Shown here: in pieces, positions 42,143 through 50,193 of the stretch
How the letters are laid out: every line of letters begins with the position of its first letter
Position numbering within the stretch: position 1 is the first letter of the stretch
NCBI GenBank assembly: GCA_023511535.1
Contig: JAIMBK010000015.1
Location: 1 to 50,193, forward strand
Direction: 5' to 3'
DNA length: 50,193 bases
Source: Armatimonadota bacterium
GTDB lineage: Bacteria > Bacillota > Desulfotomaculia > Desulfotomaculales > Nap2-2B
Notes under the pieces: model-generated
The model's database searches: none
Seen by the model: only the letters and a program-made list of their open reading frames with translations
What the model was told of the DNA's origin: nothing
Made by a program: the position numbers and the translations under genes

Positions 42143-45100
42143 TCAGTTGGGCACGTTGTCAACATATTCTTCGCTTTTCTCGCCGTCAAAAACCTGGACG
42201 TGGCGGTAACGGCTCATGCCTGTACCGGCCGGAATCAACTTGCCGATAATCACGTTTTCTTTTAAACCCAGCAAAGGATCCAGCCTGCCCTTGATGGCCG
42301 CTTCCGTAAGCACCCTGGTGGTTTCCTGGAAGGAAGCCGCGGAAAGGAATGAATCGGTAGCCAGGGAAGCCTTGGTAATCCCTAAAAGCAGCGGCCTGGC
42401 GGTGGCTTTTTGGCCGCCCAGGGCCTCACACCGCCGGTTTTCTTCCTCCAGCTCGAAGACGTCAATTAAGCCGCCCGGCAAAAGATCCGTGTCTCCCGGG
42501 TCATCCACCTTCACCTTGCGGAGCATCTGGCGGATCATAATTTCAATATGCTTGTCGTTGATCTCCACCCCCTGCAGCCGGTAGACGCGTTGGACTTCCT
42601 GCAGCAAATACAGCTGGACCTTCTGCGGGCCTTTAATTTTCAACAAATCATGAGGATTGACGGGGCCTTCCGTAAGCTCATCCCCGGCCAGGACAAAATC
42701 GCCTTCCTTGACCTTCAGGCGGGCTCCGTACGGCACCTGGAAGGTGCTTCTTTCGCCGTCCAGCCCAACCACGTCGATTTCCCTTTTCCCCCGGTTCTCC
42801 CGGATTTCCACCGTGCCGTCGCGATCGGAAATGACGGCCTGGCCTTTCGGGCGGCGCGCTTCAAACAATTCTTCCACGCGCGGCAGACCCTGGGTGATGT
42901 CTTCACCGGCCACGCCGCCGGTGTGGAAGGTACGCATGGTCAACTGGGTGCCCGGCTCGCCGATGGACTGGGCGGCAATAATCCCCACCGCCTCGCCGAT
43001 ATCCACCAGTTGCCCCGTAGCCAGGTTGCGCCCGTAACACCTGGCGCAGACGCCGTACTGCGTCCGGCAGGTGAGCACGGAACGGATTTTTACCTTCCGG
43101 ATCCCCGCGGAGACGATCTTTTCCGCCGCGTCTTCGTCGATCATTTCATCGCGGTGCACCAGCACCTCGCCGGTTTCCGGCAAAATAATATCTTCCGCCG
43201 CCAGGCGGCCGGTAATCCGGGTTTCCAGCTTTTCGATTACTTCCTGGCCGTCCTTGACTTCCTCCACTTCAATTCCTTCGGTGGTACCGCAATCAAACTC
43301 CCTGACGATCACGTCCTGGGCCACGTCCACCAGCCGGCGGGTCAGGTAGCCCGAGTCGGCCGTCCGCAGGGCCGTGTCGGCCAGGCCCTTGCGGGCTCCG
43401 TGCGTGGAGATGAAGTACTCCAGAACGGTGAGCCCTTCCCGGAAACTGGTTTTAATGGGCATGTCGATGATCCGGCCGGAGGGGTCGGCCATCAACCCGC
43501 GCATGCCGGCCAGCTGCCGGATCTGCTGGATGTTTCCCCGGGCGCCGGAGTTGGCCATCATGTAGACCGGGTTAAACCTGTCCAGGGAGTCCACCAGCGT
43601 TTTCGTCACTTTTTCCGTGGCTTCGGTCCAGACGCCGATTACTTTCCGGTAACGCTCCTCCTCGGTAATCAGGCCCAGGCGGTACTGCTGTTCAATGGTT
43701 TCCACCTGCGCTTCCGCTTCTTTTAAGATCGCTTCCTTTTCCCGGGGAATGGTAATATCCTGGATGCTGATCGTTACCCCGGCGCGGGTGGCAAAGTGAA
43801 AACCCAACTTTTTAATCCCGTCCAACAGGGAAACGGTCGCACTGAACCCCAGCTTGCGGTAGCACTTGTCCACCAGGTTGCTTAAACTCTTTTTATCCAT
43901 GGCCTCGTTTAAGTAACCCAGTTCGGGCGGAATCACTTCGTTGAAAATCAGTCGTCCGACCGTCGTCGTAAGCAGCCGGCCGTCCCGGCGGACTTTAATT
44001 TTGGCCTGCAAATGCACCTTCTTATCCTGGTAGGCCATGATCGCTTCCTCGGCGTCTTTAAATATTTTTCCTTCGCCCGGCACCCCTTCCTTCTCCGCCG
44101 TCAGGTAATAGCACCCCAAAACCATATCCTGGGTGGGAATGGTGACCGGGCGGCCGTCCTTGGGATTCAGGATGTTGTGGGAAGCCAGCATCAACAGCCG
44201 GGCTTCCGCCTGGGCCTCGGCGGAAAGGGGCACGTGCACGGCCATCTGGTCCCCGTCGAAGTCGGCGTTGTAGGCCGTACAGACCATCGGGTGAATCTGG
44301 ATGGCCCGGCCCTCCACCAGCACCGGCTCAAAGGCCTGGATGCCCAGCCGGTGCAGAGTAGGCGCCCGGTTGAGCAAAACCGGATGCTCGCTGATCACGT
44401 CCTCCAGCACGTCCCAGACCTCGGGCTTCACTCTCTCCACCATGCGCTTGGCGCTTTTGATGTTGTGGGCATACCCTCTGGCCACCAGACTCTTCATTAC
44501 AAAAGGCTTAAACAGCTCCAAAGCCATTTCCTTGGGCAGCCCGCACTGGTGCAGCTGCAGGGTGGGACCGACGACAATCACCGACCGGCCCGAATAATCC
44601 ACCCGTTTGCCCAAAAGGTTTTGCCGGAACCGGCCCTGTTTCCCCTTCAACATGTCGCTTAAGGACTTGAGCGGGCGGTTCCCCGGCCCGGTTACCGGGC
44701 GCCCCCGGCGGCCGTTGTCGATCAGCGCGTCTACCGCCTCCTGCAGCATGCGCTTTTCGTTGCGCACGATAATGTCCGGAGCGCCCAGGTCGAGCAGGCG
44801 CTTTAAGCGGTTGTTGCGGTTGATCACCCGGCGGTAAAGGTCGTTTAAATCGGAGGTGGCAAACCGGCCGCCGTCCAGCTGCACCATGGGGCGCAGTTCG
44901 GGAGGGATCACCGGAATTACCTGCATAATCATCCATTCCGGCCGGTTGTTCGATTTGCGAAACGCTTCGACCACTTCCAGGCGGCGGATGGCCCGGATTT
45001 TCCGCTGGCCGGAAACCTCCCTCAACTCTTTGCGCAACTCCCGGGCCAGCTCGTCGAGGTCGATTTCCTCCAGCAAAAGCTTGATCGCCTCCGCCCCCAT

Positions 45101-45610
45101 CATCGCCTTAAACGCGTTATTGCCGTACCTTTCGCGGTATTCCCGGACTTCCGTTTCGGTCAGCAGTTGCTTTTTCAACAAGGGGGTGTTCCCGGGATCG
45201 ATAACGATATAGGAGGCAAAGTAAAGAACCTTTTCCAGGGCGCGCGGCGAAATATCCAGCAGCAGGCCCATCCGGCTGGGGATTCCTTTAAAGTACCAGA
45301 TGTGCGAAACGGGCGCCGCCAGCTCAATGTGGCCCAGGCGCTCCCGGCGCACCTTGGCGCGGGTGACCTCTACCCCGCAGCGGTCGCAAACCACGCCTTT
45401 GTAGCGGACGCGTTTATATTTACCGCAATGGCACTCCCAATCGCGGGTCGGCCCGAAAATCCGTTCGCAGAACAGGCCGTCCCGCTCCGGCTTGAGGGTC
45501 CGGTAATTGATTGTTTCTGGTTTCTTTACCTCGCCGCTGGACCACTGGCGAATCTGTTCGGGGGATGCCAACCCAATCCGAATCCGGTCAAAATTGTTCA
45601 GTTCCAGCAA
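42143..45610 (-). CDS. rpoC: DNA-directed RNA polymerase subunit beta' (1155 aa)
   Basis: Catalytic clamp subunit. The N-terminal zinc site is [19 protein letters not shown]. The active-site Mg loop is [12 protein letters not shown], and the second zinc site includes [13 protein letters not shown]. It ends with the omega-binding region near [18 protein letters not shown] 45610 is preferred: GGGGAG lies 8 bases before it and [20 protein letters not shown] then matches family starts. ATG 45619 touches that signal, though other annotations may use it. The gap to rpoB is 229 bp with this start, and the gene is cotranscribed. Confidence 0.97.
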   Translation of the reverse strand: MLELNNFDRIRIGLASPEQIRQWSSGEVKKPETINYRTLKPERDGLFCERIFGPTRDWECHCGKYKRVRYKGVVCDRCGVEVTRAKVRRERLGHIELAAPVSHIWYFKGIPSRMGLLLDISPRALEKVLYFASYIVIDPGNTPLLKKQLLTETEVREYRERYGNNAFKAMMGAEAIKLLLEEIDLDELARELRKELREVSGQRKIRAIRRLEVVEAFRKSNNRPEWMIMQVIPVIPPELRPMVQLDGGRFATSDLNDLYRRVINRNNRLKRLLDLGAPDIIVRNEKRMLQEAVDALIDNGRRGRPVTGPGNRPLKSLSDMLKGKQGRFRQNLLGKRVDYSGRSVIVVGPTLQLHQCGLPKEMALELFKPFVMKSLVARGYAHNIKSAKRMVERVKPEVWDVLEDVISEHPVLLNRAPTLHRLGIQAFEPVLVEGRAIQIHPMVCTAYNADFDGDQMAVHVPLSAEAQAEARLLMLASHNILNPKDGRPVTIPTQDMVLGCYYLTAEKEGVPGEGKIFKDAEEAIMAYQDKKVHLQAKIKVRRDGRLLTTTVGRLIFNEVIPPELGYLNEAMDKKSLSNLVDKCYRKLGFSATVSLLDGIKKLGFHFATRAGVTISIQDITIPREKEAILKEAEAQVETIEQQYRLGLITEEERYRKVIGVWTEATEKVTKTLVDSLDRFNPVYMMANSGARGNIQQIRQLAGMRGLMADPSGRIIDMPIKTSFREGLTVLEYFISTHGARKGLADTALRTADSGYLTRRLVDVAQDVIVREFDCGTTEGIEVEEVKDGQEVIEKLETRITGRLAAEDIILPETGEVLVHRDEMIDEDAAEKIVSAGIRKVKIRSVLTCRTQYGVCARCYGRNLATGQLVDIGEAVGIIAAQSIGEPGTQLTMRTFHTGGVAGEDITQGLPRVEELFEARRPKGQAVISDRDGTVEIRENRGKREIDVVGLDGERSTFQVPYGARLKVKEGDFVLAGDELTEGPVNPHDLLKIKGPQKVQLYLLQEVQRVYRLQGVEINDKHIEIMIRQMLRKVKVDDPGDTDLLPGGLIDVFELEEENRRCEALGGQKATARPLLLGITKASLATDSFLSAASFQETTRVLTEAAIKGRLDPLLGLKENVIIGKLIPAGTGMSRYRHVQVFDGEKSEEYVDNVPN

Positions 45611-45731
45611 AGGATCCATCTCCCCTCTGTTTAGGGCTCAAGTTATTCAACACCTAAAGGCACTACAAGCCGTTCGCTTCAGGACAACGCCATGCTCCCG
45701 CCAAAGTGAGCAGTTTCGCCGGATATGTACT

Positions 45732-45838
45732 TCCTTTGTGCCTCTGGGCCTCAGTACCTTCGTGCCTCTTCGGCTCTCATTCCACAGTGGCTTTGTGCCG
45801 CCGGCCGTTGCAACTCTGTACCTTTGTACCTCCGACCC
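45732..45838 (-). repeat. Low-complexity spacer words, family B (rpoB-rpoC gap)
   Basis: The transcript carries GGAGGTACAAAGGTACAGAG right after the rpoB stop, then GGCACAAAGCC, GGCACGAAGGTACTGAGGCC and CAGAGGCACAAAGGAAG. A short AAAGGCAC word of the other polarity lies at about 45652. No ORF is present in the rest of the gap. Confidence 0.65.
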
Positions 45839-45839
45839 C

Positions 45840-48800
45840 TTATTCTCCTTCCTCGTCGGGCTCTTCTTCGTCGTTCAGCACCAGGTCGTCGTCCAGGAAC
45901 ACGCCCTGGAAATCTTCTTCCTCTATCTCTACCTCTGCCTCCGCATCTGTTTCGTCCTCAACATACTCATCCTCCAGGTCACTACTTTTACGCCCGTCGT
46001 CGACGGGCAGCTCCAGCCCCAAATCCTTGGCCGTTTCCGTAATGTCGTCCTCGATTTCTTTAATTTCGATTTCCTCATCGTCCTCGGAAAGCACTTTTAC
46101 GTCTAGGCCCAAACTCTGCAGTTCCTTCACCAGCACCTTAAACGATTCGGGAACGCCCGGTTCGGGTACGTTTTCGCCCTTGACAATGGCTTCGTAAGTT
46201 TTTACCCTGCCCACCACGTCGTCGGACTTCACGGTTAAAATTTCCTGCAGCGTGTAGGCGGCCCCGTATGCTTCCAGCGCCCAAACTTCCATCTCGCCGA
46301 ACCGCTGCCCGCCGAACTGGGCCTTCCCGCCCAGGGGCTGCTGCGTAACCAGCGAGTACGGTCCGGTGGAGCGGGCGTGAATTTTATCGTCCACCAGGTG
46401 GGCCAGTTTAAGCATGTACATATAGCCCACCGTGATCTTACTGTCAAAAGGCTCCCCGGTGCGGCCGTCGCGCAGCTCAATTTTGCCGTCCTCGGGGAGG
46501 CCGGCCTTCCTTAAGAACTCCAGGATATCGCTTTCCACGGCGCCGTTGAAAACCGGGCTGACGATGTAATAACCCAGAGCTTTGGCCGCCCAGCCCAGGT
46601 GCGTTTCCAGGACCTGTCCGAGATTCATCCGGGAAGGAACCCCGAGCGGATTCAACACTATTTCCACGGGCGTGCCGTCGGGGAGAAAAGGCATATCTTC
46701 TTCCGGCAGAATGCGCGCGATAACCCCCTTATTCCCGTGCCGCCCGGCCATCTTATCCCCTTCGGAAACCTTTCTTTTCTGCGCCACGTAGACGCGGACC
46801 AGTTTATTAACGCCCGGGAGCAGTTCGTCGCCGTTGTCCCGGGAAAACACTTTCACGTCGACGATCTTGCCGCCTTCGCCGTGAGGCACGCGCAAAGACG
46901 TGTCGCGCACTTCCCGGGCCTTTTCACCGAAGATGGCCCGCAGCAGGCGTTCCTCGGCGGTCAGTTCCGTCTCTCCCTTAGGGGTTACCTTCCCCACCAG
47001 GATGTCGCCCGGGCGCACCTCGGCGCCCACCCGGATAATGCCGCGGTCGTCCAGGTCCTTTAAAACATCTTCGCCGACGTTCGGGATATCGCGGGTGATT
47101 TCTTCCGGCCCCAGTTTGGTATCGCGGGCGTCACATTCGTACTCTTCAATATGAATGGAGGTAAAGTAGTCTTCTTTTACCAGCTTCTCGCTGACCAGGA
47201 TGGCATCCTCGTAGTTGTAACCCTCCCAGGGCATAAAGGCAACCAGGACGTTGCGCCCCAGGGCCAGTTCGCCGAAATCAGTGGACGGCCCGTCGGCAAT
47301 CACCTGCCCGGCTTCCACCCGGTCTCCTTTGCGGACAATGGCCCGCTGGTTGATGCACGTCCCCTGGTTGGAACGGTTGAATTTCAAAAGTTTATAGGAA
47401 TCGGTGGCGCCCAGATCGGTCCGGATGACAATTTCGTTGGCCGTCACCCGGGTTACCACACCGCTGTTTCTGGCGATCACCACCATTCCTGAATCGTGGG
47501 CCACTTTAAATTCGATCCCCGTACCCACCAGAGGCGCTTCGGTTTTCACCAGGGGAACGGCCTGCCGTTGCATGTTGGCGCCCATCAAGGCCCGGTTGGC
47601 GTCGTTGTGCTCCAGGAAGGGAATCAGCGCCGTCGCCACGCTGAACACCTGTTTGGGGGAAACGTCCATGTAGTCCACCCGGTCCGGGGAAACAACGAGA
47701 ATTTCCTTGCCGTAGCGGGCATTCACCCGCCCCTGGAAATACCCGTTTTCGTCCACCGGCGCGTTGGCCTGCGCAATCACCGCCTCCTCTTCCTCATCAG
47801 CGGTCAGGTAGACGATTTCGTCGGTAACTCTTTTGTTTGCCTTATCTACTTTGCGGTAGGGAGTTTCGATAAAACCGAAGGAGTTGACCCGGGCATAACA
47901 GGTCAACGAGCCGATCAGGCCGATATTGGGACCTTCCGGCGTCTCGATGGGGCACATCCGCCCGTAGTGGGAGTGGTGCACGTCCCGCACCTCAAAGCCC
48001 GCCCGCTCGCGGCTCAACCCCCCCGGCCCCAGCGCGGAAAGCCGGCGCTTGTGGGTCAGCTCCGCCAGCGGATTGGTCTGGTCCATGAACTGGGAAAGCT
48101 GGCTGGAACCGAAAAACTCCTTGACGGCCGCGACCACCGGCCGGATGTTGATCAGCACCTGCGGGGTAATCACTTCCACGTCCTGAATGGTCATGCGCTC
48201 GCGGATGACCCTCTCCATTCTGGCCAGGCCGACCCGGAACTGGTTTTGCAAAAGCTCGCCGACGGAGCGCAGGCGGCGGTTGCCCAGGTGGTCGATATCG
48301 TCAACCTGACCTTCGCCGTCCATTAATCTGAGCAGGTACCGGATCGTTTCAAGAATATCTTCCACCGTCAGCTCCCGGATATACTCCGCCAGCAGCTCCA
48401 CCTTCGGAATGTCCGCCTGCAAGATCAGCCGGGCCTTTTCCTCATCGATCTTTTCGCCTTTGGCCACCAGCACGCGGCCGGTTTCGGGAAGCACGAGATC
48501 GGCGGCAGCAACCCGCCCGGCCAGGTCGCTCGCCGTTAATCCCTGGACTTTCACAAATTCGCTTTTCCCGTCCGGACGGTAAAGGATCCCGTGCTTGAGC
48601 TTCTTTTCCAGTTTATAACGGCCCACGTTGGCCAGGTCGTAGCGCCGGGGATCAAAGAAGAGCGATTCCAGCAGGGAGCGGGCGCTGTCAATCGTGGGCG
48701 GCTCCCCGGGCCTTAAGCGCTTATAAATTTCAATCAGGGCGTCTTCCTGCGAATCAGCGTTGTCCCGGGCCAGGGTATCCTGAATATGCACGTTGTTCTC

Positions 48801-49424
48801 GAACAAATCCAGAATTCTGGCGTTGGGGCCGTACCCCAAAGCGCGTACCAGGGCGGTCACCGGTACTTTCCGGGTCCGGTCGATCCGGACGTAAACGTGG
48901 TCGTTGCTGTCCGTTTCAAACTCCAGCCAGGCACCCCGGTTGGGGATAATAGTGGCCGTGTAGATTTTTTTGCCCGTCGGGTCAAGCTGTTCCCCAAAGT
49001 AGACCCCCGGCGAACGGACCAGCTGGCTGACAATAACGCGCTCGGCTCCGTTGACCACAAAGGTCCCCTTTTCGGTCATCAGGGGAAAATCACCCATGAA
49101 AACTTCCTGCTCTTTAACTTCCCCGGTTTCTTTATTAATCAACCTTACTTTCACGCGCAAAGGGGCGGCGTAGGTAACATCCCTGTCTTTACACTCCTGG
49201 ATCGTATACTTGGGCTCTCCGAGATGATAATCCAGAAACTCCAGAATAAGGTTGCCCGTAAAATCCTGGATGGGCGAAACATCGTGAAATACTTCCCGCA
49301 GGCCTTCATTCAGGAACCACTGGTAAGATCGTTTTTGAACCTCAATCAAATCCGGAAGGTCCAATATTTCGCTAACCTTATGAAAACTCCACCGGGTTCT
49401 GGAACCTAATTCTACCAGGCTCAT
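45840..49424 (-). CDS. rpoB: DNA-directed RNA polymerase subunit beta (1194 aa)
   Basis: Catalytic subunit. The rifampicin-binding region [20 protein letters not shown] then [12 protein letters not shown] has the wild-type residues at the main resistance sites. GHNKG-type sequence [20 protein letters not shown] and the C-terminal [20 protein letters not shown] are diagnostic. After the normal end, a strongly acidic tail of about 80 residues rich in Asp and Glu (such as EIEEEDFQG) runs to [12 protein letters not shown] 49424 has GAGGGGTGAG about 10 bases upstream. A promoter and a leader hairpin lie before it. Confidence 0.98.
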   Translation of the reverse strand: MSLVELGSRTRWSFHKVSEILDLPDLIEVQKRSYQWFLNEGLREVFHDVSPIQDFTGNLILEFLDYHLGEPKYTIQECKDRDVTYAAPLRVKVRLINKETGEVKEQEVFMGDFPLMTEKGTFVVNGAERVIVSQLVRSPGVYFGEQLDPTGKKIYTATIIPNRGAWLEFETDSNDHVYVRIDRTRKVPVTALVRALGYGPNARILDLFENNVHIQDTLARDNADSQEDALIEIYKRLRPGEPPTIDSARSLLESLFFDPRRYDLANVGRYKLEKKLKHGILYRPDGKSEFVKVQGLTASDLAGRVAAADLVLPETGRVLVAKGEKIDEEKARLILQADIPKVELLAEYIRELTVEDILETIRYLLRLMDGEGQVDDIDHLGNRRLRSVGELLQNQFRVGLARMERVIRERMTIQDVEVITPQVLINIRPVVAAVKEFFGSSQLSQFMDQTNPLAELTHKRRLSALGPGGLSRERAGFEVRDVHHSHYGRMCPIETPEGPNIGLIGSLTCYARVNSFGFIETPYRKVDKANKRVTDEIVYLTADEEEEAVIAQANAPVDENGYFQGRVNARYGKEILVVSPDRVDYMDVSPKQVFSVATALIPFLEHNDANRALMGANMQRQAVPLVKTEAPLVGTGIEFKVAHDSGMVVIARNSGVVTRVTANEIVIRTDLGATDSYKLLKFNRSNQGTCINQRAIVRKGDRVEAGQVIADGPSTDFGELALGRNVLVAFMPWEGYNYEDAILVSEKLVKEDYFTSIHIEEYECDARDTKLGPEEITRDIPNVGEDVLKDLDDRGIIRVGAEVRPGDILVGKVTPKGETELTAEERLLRAIFGEKAREVRDTSLRVPHGEGGKIVDVKVFSRDNGDELLPGVNKLVRVYVAQKRKVSEGDKMAGRHGNKGVIARILPEEDMPFLPDGTPVEIVLNPLGVPSRMNLGQVLETHLGWAAKALGYYIVSPVFNGAVESDILEFLRKAGLPEDGKIELRDGRTGEPFDSKITVGYMYMLKLAHLVDDKIHARSTGPYSLVTQQPLGGKAQFGGQRFGEMEVWALEAYGAAYTLQEILTVKSDDVVGRVKTYEAIVKGENVPEPGVPESFKVLVKELQSLGLDVKVLSEDDEEIEIKEIEDDITETAKDLGLELPVDDGRKSSDLEDEYVEDETDAEAEVEIEEEDFQGVFLDDDLVLNDEEEPDEEGE

Positions 49425-49476
49425 TTTTAATCGCTCACCCCTCGAATTTTAAAGAAGAACAGGGAAAAGGGCAGAC

Positions 49477-49522
49477 AAGGAAAAGCAAGGCCCCGGGAAT
49501 CGCGAACCTCGCTTTTTCCTTT
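49477..49522 (-). other. Hairpin in the rpoB leader
   Basis: On the transcript AAGGAAAAAGCGAGG (49521-49507) pairs with CCTTGCTTTTCCTT (49490-49477) across a 16-base loop, with one bulge and one mismatch. It lies about 55 bases before the rpoB start. There is no T-run of terminator type after it. A role in RNA stability or translational control is possible but not shown. Confidence 0.45.
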
Positions 49523-49607
49523 ATACGGATATTCTGTAAATCTATAAAATTATTCCCCAAAGCAGTCGTCTGAATACGTGCGGTTTCAAATGAATAGGCA
49601 TTTTATC

Positions 49608-49636
49608 ATGCTAGCATACTTTTTGCCTGCTGTCAA
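49608..49636 (-). promoter_or_regulatory. Sigma-A promoter upstream of rpoB
   Basis: On the - strand a consensus -35 TTGACA (49636-49631), a 17-base spacer and TAGCAT (49613-49608) preceded by TGC (extended -10). Transcription would start near 49601, giving a leader of about 177 bases. It lies downstream of the hairpin after rplL, so rpoBC can be expressed apart from rplJL. Confidence 0.65.
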
Positions 49637-49664
49637 GAAATATTCCGGAAAATTTTTTCCGGAT

Positions 49665-49694
49665 AAAAAGCCGCCTTTTTGCGGGGCGGCTTTT
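49665..49694 (-). terminator. Terminator or attenuator between rplL and rpoB
   Basis: On the transcript AAAAGCCGCC pairs with GGCGGCTTTT across a 9-base loop, and a short T-run follows the stem. It starts about 28 bases after the rplL stop. A second palindrome of TCCGGAAAA/TTTTCCGGA (49643-49663) follows at once. Partial termination here is the classical way of lowering polymerase relative to L7/L12. Confidence 0.8.
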
Positions 49695-49721
49695 CCGGAT
49701 TTTTGATTCCTGGCGTTTGCT

Positions 49722-50111
49722 CTACTTGATTTCCACGCTGGCGCCCTGTTCCTCCAGCTTTGCTTTAATGGCCTGGGCTTCTTCTTTGCCGACTTTTTCT
49801 TTTACCGGCTTGGGAGCGCTGTCCACGAGTTCCTTGGCTTCCTTCAGCCCCAGGCCGGTAATTTCCCGGACCACCTTGATGACGTTGATCTTCTTGTCGC
49901 CGACGGAGGCCAGGATGACGTCAAATTCAGTCTGTTCCTCCTCTTCGGCGGCCGCCGGGGCGGCAGCCGCTCCGGCCGGTGCGGCGGCCGCGGCAACAAC
50001 CGGCGCGGCGGCGGTAACGCCGAACTCTTCTTCAAACTTTTTGACCAGTTCGGCCAACTCCAGGACGGTTAAGGATTTGACAGCTTCCACGATTTCGTTA
50101 ACTTTGGACAT
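49722..50111 (-). CDS. rplL: 50S ribosomal protein L7/L12 (129 aa)
   Basis: Stalk protein that recruits translation GTPases. The N-terminal dimer helices ([20 protein letters not shown]) are followed by an Ala/Pro-rich hinge and the globular domain with [20 protein letters not shown] and [20 protein letters not shown]. Length is normal. ATG 50111 has GGAGGA about 8 bases upstream. rplJ is expected just beyond the window. Confidence 0.98.
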   Translation of the reverse strand: MSKVNEIVEAVKSLTVLELAELVKKFEEEFGVTAAAPVVAAAAAPAGAAAAPAAAEEEEQTEFDVILASVGDKKINVIKVVREITGLGLKEAKELVDSAPKPVKEKVGKEEAQAIKAKLEEQGASVEIK

Positions 50112-50126
50112 AATTATCCTCCTCAG

Positions 50127-50193
50127 AAAATAGGAATTAGGAATTAGGGGTTAGGAATTAGGGGTAAATACTTTTACATAATTATTTTCATTA
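50127..50193 (-). repeat. Dispersed intergenic repeat, family A, copy 5 (cut by the window end)
   Basis: AAAATAGGAATTAGG words, then GGGTTAGGAATTAGGGGTAA, ATACTTTTACATAA and TTTTCATTA match copy 1 (12347-12401) almost base for base, apart from one extra GGAATTA unit and three added bases near the end. The palindrome and ATG part expected next lies outside the window. Confidence 0.7.

Overview
The window looks like chromosome from a GC-rich, strictly anaerobic member of the Bacillota (class Clostridia, most like Peptococcaceae such as Desulfotomaculum or Pelotomaculum; this placement is inference). The reasons are a Firmicute-type gene order through rplL-rpoB-rpoC-L7Ae-rpsL-rpsG-fusA-tuf-S10-spc-alpha, a KOW protein between map and infA, ecfA1/ecfA2/ecfT after rplQ, AddAB in place of RecBCD, a ferredoxin-dependent 2-oxoacid oxidoreductase, and heavy use of GTG and TTG starts. 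Almost every gene reads leftward (- strand), so transcription runs from about 50 kb towards 1 kb.

Layout from right to left, in the direction of transcription. 49.7-41.8 kb: rplL, an attenuator-like hairpin, a promoter, then rpoB, rpoC and an L7Ae-like protein. 41.8-37.2 kb: rpsL, rpsG, fusA, tuf (str operon). 37.2-26.6 kb: rpsJ to secY (S10 and spc operons). 26.5-21.6 kb: map (with no adk before it), KOW protein, infA, rpmJ, rpsM, rpsK, rpsD, rpoA, rplQ. 21.6-18.5 kb: energy-coupling-factor transporter genes ecfA1, ecfA2 and ecfT, interrupted by a hicBA-type toxin-antitoxin pair. Then truA, a sigma-54-dependent activator, and a kor operon (alpha, a ferredoxin-beta fusion, gamma) preceded by a near-consensus -24/-12 promoter. 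11.5-2.7 kb: addB-addA and an isocitrate dehydrogenase, followed by an alpha/beta hydrolase. The left end holds two small AT-rich hypothetical genes that converge on a shared hairpin, and a decayed IS110 transposase. A fragment of an Rpn-type nuclease (+ strand) lies between addB and korC.

The most unusual signal is in the spacers. Many gaps inside these housekeeping operons carry low-complexity, word-like sequences that start directly after a stop codon. Several have complementary arms that would fold the spacer into a long imperfect hairpin before the next gene. One family is a dispersed element with a Shine-Dalgarno-like motif, an ATG and a short palindrome, always oriented with transcription. 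Five copies occur within 38 kb, one cut by the window edge. This is the best candidate for something undescribed.

Functionally the window joins transcription and translation machinery, recombinational repair (AddAB), vitamin or metal uptake (ECF module) and ferredoxin-linked 2-oxoacid metabolism (isocitrate dehydrogenase plus KOR under probable sigma-54 control). No tRNA, rRNA, CRISPR array or recognisable riboswitch was seen.
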